This document shows positions 1 through 9,188 of a stretch of 64,000 nt of DNA, one piece after another. The stretch comes from Saccharophagus degradans 2-40. GTDB taxonomy: Bacteria; Pseudomonadota; Gammaproteobacteria; Pseudomonadales; Cellvibrionaceae. The stretch's first letter is position 1. Each line of letters starts with the position of its first letter. Position numbers and translations under genes: made by a program. The notes under the pieces were generated by a model. That model did no database searches, was not told the DNA's origin, and worked only from the letters and a program-made list of their open reading frames with translations. The stretch lies in contig NC_007912.1 in NCBI RefSeq assembly GCF_000013665.1, positions 3,713,501 through 3,777,500 on the forward strand, given 5' to 3'.

Positions 1-3000
1 TCAGGCTCTGGTTCAGGTTCTGGTTCTGGTTCTGGTTCTGGTTCTAGTTCTGGGCTTAACGCATCGCCAATGTTTAACCAGTTAAGGTTAACACTTGCAC
101 CAAATACCAAGCGCACATCGTGCTCACCTGCAGTAATTTCCAAATCGGTATCCACAGTTGCCCAAGCTTGCGCATCAGCTGCTGCAGGTACAGGAATTTG
201 GCCTTTCTCAACACCGTCTACCAATACGGTAATGGTGCCGCCGGTTTCGCTGTTTACACGTACCGCTACGTTGTAACTGCGAGTCGCTGGGTTTATTACG
301 TTGTATTCAACCCAAGAGCCAGCAGCGTTCTCGCCCATTTGCAAGAAGCCATTTGCATCAGTAGTAGGTGCTACACGTCCACCGCTTTGGTAAGCGTAAG
401 CTTCTGCTTCAATATGCTTTGGTAAAGTGTGAATGCTGTCTTCACCGTGCACAGGCATGTTGATGTACGCGCTGCCTAGCTCGGTAAGTACACCCGACTG
501 GCGGTAATCAAACAAACCGTTGTACGGGTGACCATTGCGACGACCAGTGAACCACGCATAGCGTTCTACATTTTCGTGTTGCTCCATGTAGTCTACTGCT
601 TGGGTCATAAAGAAGATTTGCTCTTCTTCTGTGGTGGTATCGTCCCATGCAGAAAACTCGGTCATCCAAATTGGAAGGTTGTATTTTGCAAACAGATCGA
701 TATACCACTCGATGCCGCCAACACCACCCATGTAAGCATGGATAGAAAGCGCATCTACACGGCAGTCAGGGCACACTTCGAAGAAATCGTCAAAGTAATC
801 AATGGGGTCGTAATAGGTAGTGCCATTTTCTGTTACACAGTTGCCACAGAAGTTCATAGCAACGGAAACAATTTTCAAACCAAACTCATCGGCTATGGCT
901 TCTAAACGTGGCCACTCGGCTGCCGCCTGCGAAGGCGTCATGTTGGCTTGCTCTAAGAAGTTAGGCTCGTTGAACGCAAGAATGTATTTAACGTCGTCGC
1001 GGTGCGCATTGATGTAATCGCGCATTGCTTGATCGTCAAAACCACCGTTCCACGCCATAGGTACAAACTCTACGCCGTAGTTTTGGTAAACATCTTGAAT
1101 CAGTGAATCTGGCTTAATAGACCAGTTGTACCACCAAGAAATACCCTGCGAAATAGCTTCGAAGTCGGCAACTGAGTGGTGACCAAAACCAAGTCCGCGC
1201 TTATCGCTGCGCGATAAACCGTAGTTATCGTCAACAGTAATAATGGCTGCAGTTTCGTCTGTCGCTTGGCCGTCGCTTACAATTAAGCTAACGCGGTAGT
1301 TACCTTCTTTTTCAAAGTCGTGACTTACTTGTACGCCGGTTGCAGTAGTACCGTCACCAAAGTCCCAGGTATAGGTAAGCGCATCGCCGTTTACGTCGCC
1401 AGATTGGCTCGCGTCGAAATCAACACTCAATGTTGCAGGGCCGCCATTTACAGAAGGCTTAATTGCAGCCATCGGTGCGCGGTTTACAGGTTCACTTGGG
1501 TTAACAATTTCCGGTGTAGATGCACCACCACCGCTAATATAAATATTGTCAATTGCGAGGCTTTCTATTTCGCCAAAACCTAACAATTGAAATACTTGAC
1601 GCACATCGAACATATCTAAATCTTGTGCGATATCAGACATCGGTATAACTAAGTCGTGCCACTGACCGTCGCGTGCGAAACCGTATGGGTCGTTACCAGG
1701 GGTAAACTTAATCCACACTTGACCGATGTCGTTTACGCTGCCGCTCTTAATGCCCACTTGGAAATCAGTTTGATCTGTGGTTTTCATTGAGAGGTGTAAT
1801 TTCGCATCGGCGTTATCAAACGCAGAAAGGTTAAAGCCTTCGCGAGCCGTTAAGCCCATACCGAACCAACCTTGACCGGTTGATTTCAAATGCAGTGATG
1901 CATTGCCTTCAACCACTTCGCCTGGCAATAGCTCTAAGGTATCAGCCCAAAGAAATAAATCACCTTCTACACCAAAACCAAAGTTACCTGCGCTCATATT
2001 TTCTGGGCTTTCGGTGTAAATACCGAAGCTGCCAAACTCTGGGCGAGGTAAAGCAATACTGCTTTTTAGATAAATGTCGTCCACAGCAATTTGGAATGCT
2101 TCTGCTTGGCCTGGGCCAGACATGCTGAAGAAAGTTTTGATGGTTTCGAAATCCATCGCGCCGAATTTAGCCAGAGGAATATTCACCTCATGCCATTCGC
2201 CGTCGCGCTCTAAACCGTACTCTTCACCGCCGTTTGCCAATACAACAGCACCTTCACCGCCAGAGGTACTGGCCATGTTAATGCTGATATCGGAGGTAGC
2301 GGTTGTCTTCATCATGAAGTGCAGGTAGCCGTGTTTGTAGTTGCGCATGTTGTAGTCTTTATGCAAAAGACCCATGCCCCACCACGCATCTGGCGCCACA
2401 TCATAAGCCAATACAGAAGTGCCTTCGTACGGGTCTATGCCCGCTACTTCCATATTGTTCCAAATGTACAGGTGCATACGATCACCCCAGTTCAATTCAT
2501 TGAACACGGGGGTCAAATCGGTCATTACGCCGAAGTCACCGGTTGGTAAGTTTTCGTTTGCGTCAAACACTTCGGTGAATTCGTTGCTGTATAAGCGCAC
2601 GTAGTCCACAAGCATTTGTGCAGGGAAATCTGCAGTAATAAGCGCTGGGTCTTCAATTTCTACAAAGTTCCAACCACCTACAGCCAAGTTAAGCAGCAAA
2701 TGCTGAGCACCGTGAAATTCCGACATGTTTGGGTCGGTAATATCCATGGTGAAATAGGTATTGTCGTTTACAGAAATAGATAGCTCGCTAGGAGTCCACT
2801 CTAAACGATAGGTGTGATACGCCTCGTTCATAGGCGTTGTAACATGCGTTTCGGCATGAGCATCGGCCTGCAACCAATCACTCCAATCGCCACTTTCGTG
2901 CCACCAGTGCACAGCACCAGACACCGCAGTATTGGTGGTGCCCGCTTCGCGCGCAGCCTTGTAGCCGGCTTCTAAAATATCGATCTCACCAGATTTTGGC

Positions 3001-3413
3001 CAGCCGTCTACACCAAAGTTATCACCCAAAGTCCAAAACGCTGGCCACAGGCCATCGTCTAACTTAGGCAATTTAATTCTTGCCTCTAAGGTACCGTATT
3101 TAAAAGAAAAGCGACCATTTGTATGGAGACGTGCAGAAGTAAACTGCTTACCTTCCATCTCTTCGCGGCGCGCCTCAATAACGAGGTTGCCGTCTTCAAT
3201 GCGTGAATTGGTGGCATTGGCGGTGTAGTACTGCAACTCACCATTGCCGTTACCACTACCACCCACATTGTAAGACCATATGCTGCGGTCAATTTTATCG
3301 CCTTCGAATTCGTCGGACCAAATTAGGTCTTGGGCGACGAGTTGCGAAGAAGCGGTAAGTACACCTAGCGAAAGCAGGAGCTTACTCAGCTTGAAAGTAT
3401 TTCGCGTTGTCAT
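1..3413 (-). CDS. Secreted two-enzyme laminarinase: GH16 + GH128 with PKD and CBM6 (C-terminus off window)
   Basis: Predicted secreted beta-1,3-glucanase that would cut laminarin. The frame is open from the ATG at 3413 to the left edge, so the C-terminus is missing. Order by residue: signal peptide about 1-28; GH16 domain about 30-275 with the signature GEIDILE (E143, D145, E148); two related ~175-residue beta-sandwich modules about 278-631, family not assigned; PKD domain about 645-725 (WDFGDG); a second catalytic domain about 738-978 resembling GH128 (SWWYNWS, FVPMAWN, LAFNEPN with E816, MTEFSAWD with E919); CBM6-like module about 1001-1116; then a Glu-Pro repeat that runs off the window. 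GH16 and GH128 both contain endo-beta-1,3-glucanases, so the fusion probably attacks one polymer in two ways. GH16 is certain; GH128 is from motif memory. It is divergent from a membrane AraC-type regulator, with an 824-bp gap. Confidence 0.9.
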   Translation of the reverse strand, partial: MTTRNTFKLSKLLLSLGVLTASSQLVAQDLIWSDEFEGDKIDRSIWSYNVGGSGNGNGELQYYTANATNSRIEDGNLVIEARREEMEGKQFTSARLHTNGRFSFKYGTLEARIKLPKLDDGLWPAFWTLGDNFGVDGWPKSGEIDILEAGYKAAREAGTTNTAVSGAVHWWHESGDWSDWLQADAHAETHVTTPMNEAYHTYRLEWTPSELSISVNDNTYFTMDITDPNMSEFHGAQHLLLNLAVGGWNFVEIEDPALITADFPAQMLVDYVRLYSNEFTEVFDANENLPTGDFGVMTDLTPVFNELNWGDRMHLYIWNNMEVAGIDPYEGTSVLAYDVAPDAWWGMGLLHKDYNMRNYKHGYLHFMMKTTATSDISINMASTSGGEGAVVLANGGEEYGLERDGEWHEVNIPLAKFGAMDFETIKTFFSMSGPGQAEAFQIAVDDIYLKSSIALPRPEFGSFGIYTESPENMSAGNFGFGVEGDLFLWADTLELLPGEVVEGNASLHLKSTGQGWFGMGLTAREGFNLSAFDNADAKLHLSMKTTDQTDFQVGIKSGSVNDIGQVWIKFTPGNDPYGFARDGQWHDLVIPMSDIAQDLDMFDVRQVFQLLGFGEIESLAIDNIYISGGGASTPEIVNPSEPVNRAPMAAIKPSVNGGPATLSVDFDASQSGDVNGDALTYTWDFGDGTTATGVQVSHDFEKEGNYRVSLIVSDGQATDETAAIITVDDNYGLSRSDKRGLGFGHHSVADFEAISQGISWWYNWSIKPDSLIQDVYQNYGVEFVPMAWNGGFDDQAMRDYINAHRDDVKYILAFNEPNFLEQANMTPSQAAAEWPRLEAIADEFGLKIVSVAMNFCGNCVTENGTTYYDPIDYFDDFFEVCPDCRVDALSIHAYMGGVGGIEWYIDLFAKYNLPIWMTEFSAWDDTTTEEEQIFFMTQAVDYMEQHENVERYAWFTGRRNGHPYNGLFDYRQSGVLTELGSAYINMPVHGEDSIHTLPKHIEAEAYAYQSGGRVAPTTDANGFLQMGENAAGSWVEYNVINPATRSYNVAVRVNSETGGTITVLVDGVEKGQIPVPAAADAQAWATVDTDLEITAGEHDVRLVFGASVNLNWLNIGDALSPELEPEPEPEPEPEPEP

Positions 3414-4237
3414 AGTGAATACCTGAGTTATGTATTGTATTTATTGTGTTGTTCTACACCCATCTCAGTGGTGCAAATAACCATTGCCAATTGAGGTGCA
3501 CGGCTAGAAACAGCTCGGGTATTTATTCCGTTTTTATTCCCCGAATGTAACCTGCGCAACGAGCAAAGAAGCGCATAAACCCATGCATTAGCAAAGTGGT
3601 GCCTTTGGGGTGTGCCAAAATATGCTGGCCGACGCTCGGCACGACTCACTGCGAGGTCAACACGCCCATTGGGTTGATACCAAGGTAAACCTCTCCAAAA
3701 CAAGGTGCGACCGAGTTGTGCAACTCGAACGGAAAAGAGTAAAAAAGGCGTAGTTTGATTATTTTTAACTAACTCGAACGCCCATCAAAGTCCCGTGGTT
3801 ACTGATATTCACCACAAATAAGGGACGAAACGGACCAACAGCAAGACGAAGTGGACAGGGCTAATTTACACCCTAATTTTGTAAAAAATTGCCCCTAGGC
3901 CACCCCCATCAAACACGCTAAACTAACGCTTGCAGCAGGGTTTACAGTAATGAGTGTGCGTGGTTATATGCAGTGCTGCGCCAGCGCTAAGCCGGCTAGC
4001 CATTTGAGAATAAGTAACAAAAAACGCTGCCAATCTGCATAAACTGGTACAGCGAAACGCACAGTGGTACGCCCAAGCTTATAAATATTTGAAATAAACA
4101 ACCTTAGGCAATCCACTATACTAATTACAACGGTAATAAGGGCCCTTTTGCAGTCCATCCCAGTATTGGCAACATTTGCGATTGCATTACTGAATGCATA
4201 ATAAAAACTAACCCTCGCACTAGGTATCATCTCCACT
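3414..4237. promoter_or_regulatory. Divergent intergenic region between laminarinase and AraC-type regulator
   Basis: No convincing gene; the small open frames here have no ribosome binding site or coding character. It holds a perfect short palindrome at 3712-3727 (CGAGTTG-TG-CAACTCG). The 10-mer AACTCGAACG occurs at 3722-3731 and again at 3771-3780, in the same orientation and 49 bp apart. Spaced direct repeats are typical of AraC-family operators, so these are candidate sites for the neighbouring regulator. This is inference; no footprint can be seen from sequence. Confidence 0.35.
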
Positions 4238-5410
4238 ATGAATCTTGTTGTTTTTAATTTTCATGACGTTGTACTCTGGATGACAGCCATGCAGTGCCTG
4301 TTGTTTGCCGGCCTTTTATTGGCCACGAATACAAGCAAAAACATAAGCATGTACTTTCTAGCAGCCTTTCTTGTGGCCCACGCGCTAATACCTTTGCACG
4401 AGATGATTCTGTGGGGCGCAGAGTTCAAACTGCGAGTGCGCAACAATTGGCCCGAGGTGTACTTTATAGGCGCCGCCGCCTATTACGTGGATGGTGCACT
4501 GCTATTAATGTGTATTAAATCGCTGGTGTTCCGCGATTTTAAGTTTAGAAAAACAGACCTGCTGCACCTTTTGCCTTTGGCTGCATTTATTGTGTTTATG
4601 AGCATTGCCTTTTATAGCCATAGCTATGCCGAACGCTTGCACCTTATTAATAGTGAAACCTTTGTGTATGGTGCAGGTTACACCTTTATGGAATTTTTCA
4701 GCAAGGTTGTACGCTTTGGCTACTGCTTTTTATGCTTGCAGCTAGTGTTTAAATATAAGCACCTGCTTAAATCCACCCACTCCAATGTAGAAAAAGTAGA
4801 TATAACGTGGATAAGCATGCTTGTTGTGGGCTTTATGATAGTAATGGGCCTAGAGGCCATACTCGCGTTTTCTAAGGTTATCTTTTTGTTTAAGCCCTAC
4901 CATATGGATTTCTTCCAAAAAATGGGGCTTACCTGTTACTACTCGCTATTTCTGCTAGTGAATCTTTTGGTGTTTACAGGCATTCGTTACTTTTCTAGCT
5001 TCGAGCCAGTAAAAGAAGAGCCAGAAAAACCAAAAGACGGCGCCAAAAAGAAAATATCCGATCACTTACTTAACCCAGACTTAGCCCGCGAAATTGACGA
5101 AGCCATGCGCGGCACCAAATCCTATATGGAACCCGATATCACCCTCGAACATTTGGCCGACGAGCTATCAATTACCGCACGCGACCTATCCATGATTATT
5201 AACCGCCACTTTGGTGTTAATTTTTACGAATTTGTAAACCGCTACCGTATAGAAGAAGCGAAAGCAATGCTGGCCTCGCCAAAGCATAGCGATACAACAA
5301 TTACCGATATATACCTAGCGGTGGGGTTTAATAGTAAGTCGGTTTTTAATACTTTCTTTAAAAAACTAGTAGGCACAACACCTTCGCAATACCGCAAAGA
5401 GTTAGCATAA
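4238..5410 (+). CDS. AraC-family transcriptional regulator with multi-pass membrane N-terminus
   Basis: 390-residue regulator. The first ~265 residues are strongly hydrophobic with about seven likely membrane spans (for example near residues 8-25, 35-50, 75-95, 108-125, 145-170, 190-215 and 230-250). The last ~100 residues are a double helix-turn-helix AraC/XylS DNA-binding domain (ITARDLSMIINRHFGVNFYEF, then the second helix pair NSKSVFNTFFKKLVGTTPSQYR). A charged Lys/Glu-rich hinge joins the two. This architecture is known in bacteria where the membrane part senses an envelope or extracellular signal. It lies divergent to a laminarinase, so control of that gene by a glucan breakdown signal is a reasonable inference. 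No strong Shine-Dalgarno sequence is visible before the ATG; a second ATG lies 42 bp downstream. Confidence 0.85.
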   Translation: MNLVVFNFHDVVLWMTAMQCLLFAGLLLATNTSKNISMYFLAAFLVAHALIPLHEMILWGAEFKLRVRNNWPEVYFIGAAAYYVDGALLLMCIKSLVFRDFKFRKTDLLHLLPLAAFIVFMSIAFYSHSYAERLHLINSETFVYGAGYTFMEFFSKVVRFGYCFLCLQLVFKYKHLLKSTHSNVEKVDITWISMLVVGFMIVMGLEAILAFSKVIFLFKPYHMDFFQKMGLTCYYSLFLLVNLLVFTGIRYFSSFEPVKEEPEKPKDGAKKKISDHLLNPDLAREIDEAMRGTKSYMEPDITLEHLADELSITARDLSMIINRHFGVNFYEFVNRYRIEEAKAMLASPKHSDTTITDIYLAVGFNSKSVFNTFFKKLVGTTPSQYRKELA

Positions 5411-5486
5411 GAACTAATAATGAGCGAGCAATAACACTAAACGGCTTAATCCAAATAGGTACTTGGTTCTAGCATTTATCCCGCAC

Positions 5487-5733
5487 AAAAAAAGCTCGCC
5501 GTAGCGAGCTCAGTTTATTGATAAACCTCTCTATTATTTTAGCGAAGAGCCTAATCCTTCTAAATCCGCAAATTCTAAGGTTGAAAGCTCAAAAAACGTA
5601 TGAATATATCCCTATAACTTGCTCAATTCGTCCATGAATTGAGCATTTTTGATCTTTCAACCTTAGAATTTACTCGCTGAATTGCCTAGATCAAGTTTGT
5701 CATCAGTCTGAGCTCGCCGTAGCGAGCTTTTAA
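5487..5733. repeat. Large imperfect palindrome with identical hairpins at both ends
   Basis: The segment folds back on itself around a central hairpin. Outer arms: identical hairpins at 5493-5510 and 5711-5728 (AGCTCGC-CGTA-GCGAGCT), each followed or preceded by matching CTCAG/CTGAG sequence. Inner arms: an exact 18-bp inverted repeat at 5570-5587 and 5654-5671. Centre: a 10-bp stem at 5620-5629/5636-5645 with a 6-nt loop. It sits between convergent genes. It could be a MITE-like insertion carrying terminators at its tips or a structured bidirectional terminator region. Confidence 0.75.
5493..5510 (-). terminator. Rho-independent terminator for the GH5 gene
   Basis: Seven-bp GC-rich stem with a CGTA loop; read on the minus strand it is followed by a run of seven T. 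It lies 262 bp past the GH5 stop codon. Confidence 0.7.
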
Positions 5734-5735
5734 TT
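5711..5735 (+). terminator. Rho-independent terminator, plus strand (AraC-type regulator)
   Basis: The same hairpin as at 5493-5510, but here followed on the plus strand by TTTAATTTTT. It lies 300 bp past the regulator stop, so the two convergent transcripts would overlap through the palindrome. Confidence 0.6.
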
Positions 5736-5771
5736 TTTATTAATCACCAGTTTGTAACTAATGCTTAAAAT

Positions 5772-7709
5772 TTAATTACAGCCAGAATTAAATCTATCGG
5801 CGCCATCCCAAGCGCAGTTTCCACCAATACATTGGGCTAAATTATTATTGAAGCTGTTGGTACCGTGGTCGAATATTTTAAACCAACCGCCGTCATCCCA
5901 CACTGCCGTAGGCTGGCCTTTTGCCGAGGCATAGCTCGCGTCGAACAGCTGGTACCAATAGCGAATATTATTGCACTGCATGGCGCTGTAGCGGCTGCCC
6001 CAACCTACGCCCCACTCGCCAATATACACAGGCATACCTTGGCCTACGCCGTTTGCCCAGCTTTGCATTATATCCATTGGGTTACCCACGTTAGATAGCG
6101 TCCAAGCATCGGCGTAATCGCCTTGGTTATCGCCACTAAACGACCACGGGTCGTAATGGTGAAAAGTAGCCATTACATATGCATCGGAACCGCCGCCAAC
6201 ATCATTAAGGTTTGGCCATACGTTTGCCATTTCACCTGCACCAAACCACTGGTTGCCACCAATAATAACGATTCGCTGCGCATCTATCGCGCGAATTTTG
6301 TTATAGGCTTTGCCCGTCATAAAACGCAAATTGGCGGGGGGCATAGGCGACTTATTGGCATCGCTTAGGTGTGGCTCGTTTAATATTTCAAATAGCAAAC
6401 GGTGATCTCTGTCTTTAAATATATCGGCAATATCTGCCCACAGAGTTTCTAACACCCACCAGCGATTATTGGTTTTTAATCCACCTTCGTGATGCGCATT
6501 AATAACCACGTACATGCCGGGTAGCGAAAGCGCGTAATCTACTACTTGAGTAATTACAGCTAAGCGAGAGTGGTTGCGATTGACTGCGCCTACATTTGCA
6601 TCTGCAACAAGCCTGTTTCCGCCTACGGCTTCAGTCCAAGTAATAGGGATGCGCACATTTCTGTAGCCCATATTGTAGTAAGCATCTATTTTACTTTTTG
6701 CAGCATTAAATGTTCTTGGGTGTTGCGTACTTTCGAACATTTGCCCCAAATTAAACCCCTTGCCCATGGCTGCCGCTGCTTGCTTAGCAGTAATACCGGT
6801 ACTTGGAGGGTTTATATCATCACAGCTCTCTGGTGTAGCTTTAAACCAGTTTATATTCCAGCCACCAGTAATCGCACTAATACCGAAATTCACATTGCCA
6901 GCAGGTAAAAGCGCCGAGCCTGTTACCGTTGTCCAATTTTGCCAACCACCCGTATTGGGCAAAGTAGCGGTATCAAAATTCTCTGCGCCAGCCGAACCCT
7001 GCAAATTAAAACTGCCGCCATTAGGGCTAGCCACACGGTATTCAAAATTGTACACCTGCGTGCTGGGGATATTCACAGTGGCATAGCTAAGCCAGTCGCC
7101 AGCATCTATCCACCCCACATTTAAGCCGCCTCCGGTATCACTTGTGGTTTGCGTTCTAATGCCGCTCATTTGATCGTAATTTTCGGCCTCGAATACAATG
7201 CTCGCGCAGTTCGAAGGTGGGTTAATGGGCGGGTCGATTGGCCCACTGCAATCTAAAGGTACGAACTCCAGCCAATTAATATTAAACCCGCCGCTTGGCA
7301 CACCAATACCAATAGACTGCTCTCCTGCCGCTAATGTCACTGAATGAGAAAGGGTTTGCCAATTTTGCCAGCCACCCGTGTTGGGTACATTCATAGTTCC
7401 ATACAAGGTTTGACCGGCATTGCCCTCTAACCGAAGTACACCGCCGCCATTTCTACTGGCAACGCGATAGCGCACCTCGTACTGCCCTGCAGCAGGTAGG
7501 TTAACTTGGTAACTAAGCCAGTCGCCGGCGTCTATCCAGCCCACATTTAAACCGCCACCAGTGTCTGCCGTGCTTTCGGTTTGAATACCACTCATTGCCA
7601 CGTAATTTTCGGCTTCAATGCGTTGAGTGTCACATGCAGATTGCGCAAAGCTAGATGAGGAACACACTAATACCACGGCCGCTAAAGCCGATTTGTTGAT
7701 TTGCCACAT
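5772..7709 (-). CDS. Secreted GH5 endoglucanase with two CBM6 modules
   Basis: Predicted secreted beta-glucanase of glycoside hydrolase family 5, 645 residues. The start is the ATG at 7709 and not the upstream one at 7793, because a signal peptide begins there (MWQINKSALAAVVLVCSSSS, cleavage after SSFA) and AAGGG lies about 8 nt before it. Two tandem CBM6 modules, about residues 25-155 and 170-300, share the pattern ‘AENY…TADTGGGLNVGWIDAGDWLSY’ in parts and would bind glucan or xylan chains. The GH5 barrel covers about 305-640, with acid/base E445 in FEILNEPH and nucleophile E565 in YIGEWGVG. The S. degradans cellulase set includes GH5 enzymes with paired CBM6, but I do not assign a specific name. 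Exact substrate (cellulose versus other beta-glucan) cannot be told from sequence. Confidence 0.9.
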   Translation of the reverse strand: MWQINKSALAAVVLVCSSSSFAQSACDTQRIEAENYVAMSGIQTESTADTGGGLNVGWIDAGDWLSYQVNLPAAGQYEVRYRVASRNGGGVLRLEGNAGQTLYGTMNVPNTGGWQNWQTLSHSVTLAAGEQSIGIGVPSGGFNINWLEFVPLDCSGPIDPPINPPSNCASIVFEAENYDQMSGIRTQTTSDTGGGLNVGWIDAGDWLSYATVNIPSTQVYNFEYRVASPNGGSFNLQGSAGAENFDTATLPNTGGWQNWTTVTGSALLPAGNVNFGISAITGGWNINWFKATPESCDDINPPSTGITAKQAAAAMGKGFNLGQMFESTQHPRTFNAAKSKIDAYYNMGYRNVRIPITWTEAVGGNRLVADANVGAVNRNHSRLAVITQVVDYALSLPGMYVVINAHHEGGLKTNNRWWVLETLWADIADIFKDRDHRLLFEILNEPHLSDANKSPMPPANLRFMTGKAYNKIRAIDAQRIVIIGGNQWFGAGEMANVWPNLNDVGGGSDAYVMATFHHYDPWSFSGDNQGDYADAWTLSNVGNPMDIMQSWANGVGQGMPVYIGEWGVGWGSRYSAMQCNNIRYWYQLFDASYASAKGQPTAVWDDGGWFKIFDHGTNSFNNNLAQCIGGNCAWDGADRFNSGCN

Positions 7710-8100
7710 AATAGAACCCTTGTTGATTATTTTTTTAGGGGTGCCACGGCCTCGACCAACCAGTGCTGAAGCCGTAACAGTACCAATCAACATAGGCCGC
7801 CATAGCCACGCATGCGACCGAAAAAACGTACAAACAGGAGTTAGGACCTAGAAATACCGCGTTTTGCGAAGTTTGTACCTCGCATATACGTCAATTAGCA
7901 CCTAATGCATTTATTGCGAAATAGTGGCTTAGATGCCATAAACAAAAACGAATTAATGAGGGCTGTGCAACCACACATAAATAAACTGAAGAGGGTTAAA
8001 TAATGCTAAGTAAGCAGGGGATTCAAGGCGTGCCACAAGAATGGTACCGTTTGTGCGCCCAAAGCTCTGGCACTACCCTAGAAGTAGAATAGTGTTACAA
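7710..8100. other. Intergenic: GH5 upstream region with a possible small ORF
   Basis: Upstream region of the GH5 gene, 391 bp. The only candidate coding signal is a 29-codon plus-strand frame at 8003-8092 with GAGGG eight bases before its ATG. It ends in ETEVE-like acidic residues and is not recognised. Nothing else stands out. Confidence 0.3.
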
Positions 8101-8976
8101 CTAATAGATGCCAATTAAAGCTAGAAAGTTTTCAAGCCCTGGCGGCACACTGTTATCGTACTCCCCCACACCTAAGCGCTGCCGCTCATTGGATAGCTCA
8201 GCGTAAATAGCCGCCCCCTGAGATTGAATAGTCGCTCTATCCGCTGGCGAAATAGTAAAAGCAGACTTAGCTATGCGCGCATCAATCAATTGAGTAACAG
8301 CCTCGCCGCCGCCCCTCATTTTTATAAATTCATACCAGCTTAGCGACAATAAAAAGTCCAGTTTGGCCAATTCACTATTCCCCCCATTAGGGTTTGCAAG
8401 TTCAAATTCAGATTGCGTGGAATATAAATCCGCCTGCACCTGAGCAAAGCTAATAGACCCATAAACAATTGACTTAAGTACTGCATTTTTAAATTGATCG
8501 TAGTCTTTTTCTGCGTACTGGCCAGCCAGCACAGCTAACGCAGCTAAGTCTCCATCGTTACCTAGCGCCTGCAATACTTCTTCAGGGTAATTTCGATACA
8601 TTTCCAGCACATCTGGCGGAACATAGCCGCGAGATGTTAAAAACTCTATGGATTCCTCGACCTCATTTCGAGTAGCGAACCCAGCCAGCTTTCTATTTAT
8701 ATCTTCATCCGTCAGGCTGTTTGTGGTTGGGTCAAAACTCGGCTCTTGGAGGGGTATATGTTTTGGCGGTGTATGAGGCACTTCGCTTTTAAATGCAGCG
8801 GCACTTGCTAGGGTTTTTAAATCACCAGTAGCTGACTGCAAACCGGTTGCCTGTAGTATTAAAGCTGCGACAAACACGACTAAAACGGCGGCTACGATTA
8901 GCAATGTTACTGGTAAAGCGCCCATCTTCGTCGAATAGGCCGTTAAAAACGCTAATTTTTGAGCTTTCAATTTCAC
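8101..8976 (-). CDS. Unknown membrane-anchored protein, large extracytoplasmic domain
   Basis: 291 residues, not recognised. One membrane segment near residues 20-42 (GALPVTLLIVAAVLVVFVAA) follows a basic N-terminus, so residues ~45-291 probably lie outside the inner membrane. The outside part is mostly predicted helix (DGDLAALAVLAGQYAEKDYD and similar), reminiscent of Sel1/TPR-like helical pairs but without a clear repeat. The start at 8976 is GTG with AAGGA only a few bases away; the TTG two codons further on has better spacing, so the start is uncertain by two codons. Neighbours give no functional hint. Confidence 0.6.
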   Translation of the reverse strand: MKLKAQKLAFLTAYSTKMGALPVTLLIVAAVLVVFVAALILQATGLQSATGDLKTLASAAAFKSEVPHTPPKHIPLQEPSFDPTTNSLTDEDINRKLAGFATRNEVEESIEFLTSRGYVPPDVLEMYRNYPEEVLQALGNDGDLAALAVLAGQYAEKDYDQFKNAVLKSIVYGSISFAQVQADLYSTQSEFELANPNGGNSELAKLDFLLSLSWYEFIKMRGGGEAVTQLIDARIAKSAFTISPADRATIQSQGAAIYAELSNERQRLGVGEYDNSVPPGLENFLALIGIY

Positions 8977-9188
8977 TGTCCTTTTAATTTTTTATAGCAT
9001 CCTTGTAGCTGCGGAATATGTGAGCCCGCACCGAGACTAGCGATATTAGGCACCATTCGCCCAGCATGCAACCGATTACATTCATACAGCAAAAAAAGGC
9101 ACATTCGGGCTGAGTGTGCCGCCGGTATTGAGAAGGTGTGCTCTTTGCATTACCCCATCGTATTAGGCCATTGTATTAGACTACCACA

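Noticed and set aside
3428-3703. 91-codon minus-strand frame upstream of the laminarinase gene
   Set aside because: No ribosome binding site, no recognisable domain, and it lies in a regulatory gap.
3964-4236. 90-codon minus-strand frame next to the AraC-type gene
   Set aside because: No recognisable pattern or ribosome binding site; low-complexity AT-rich DNA.
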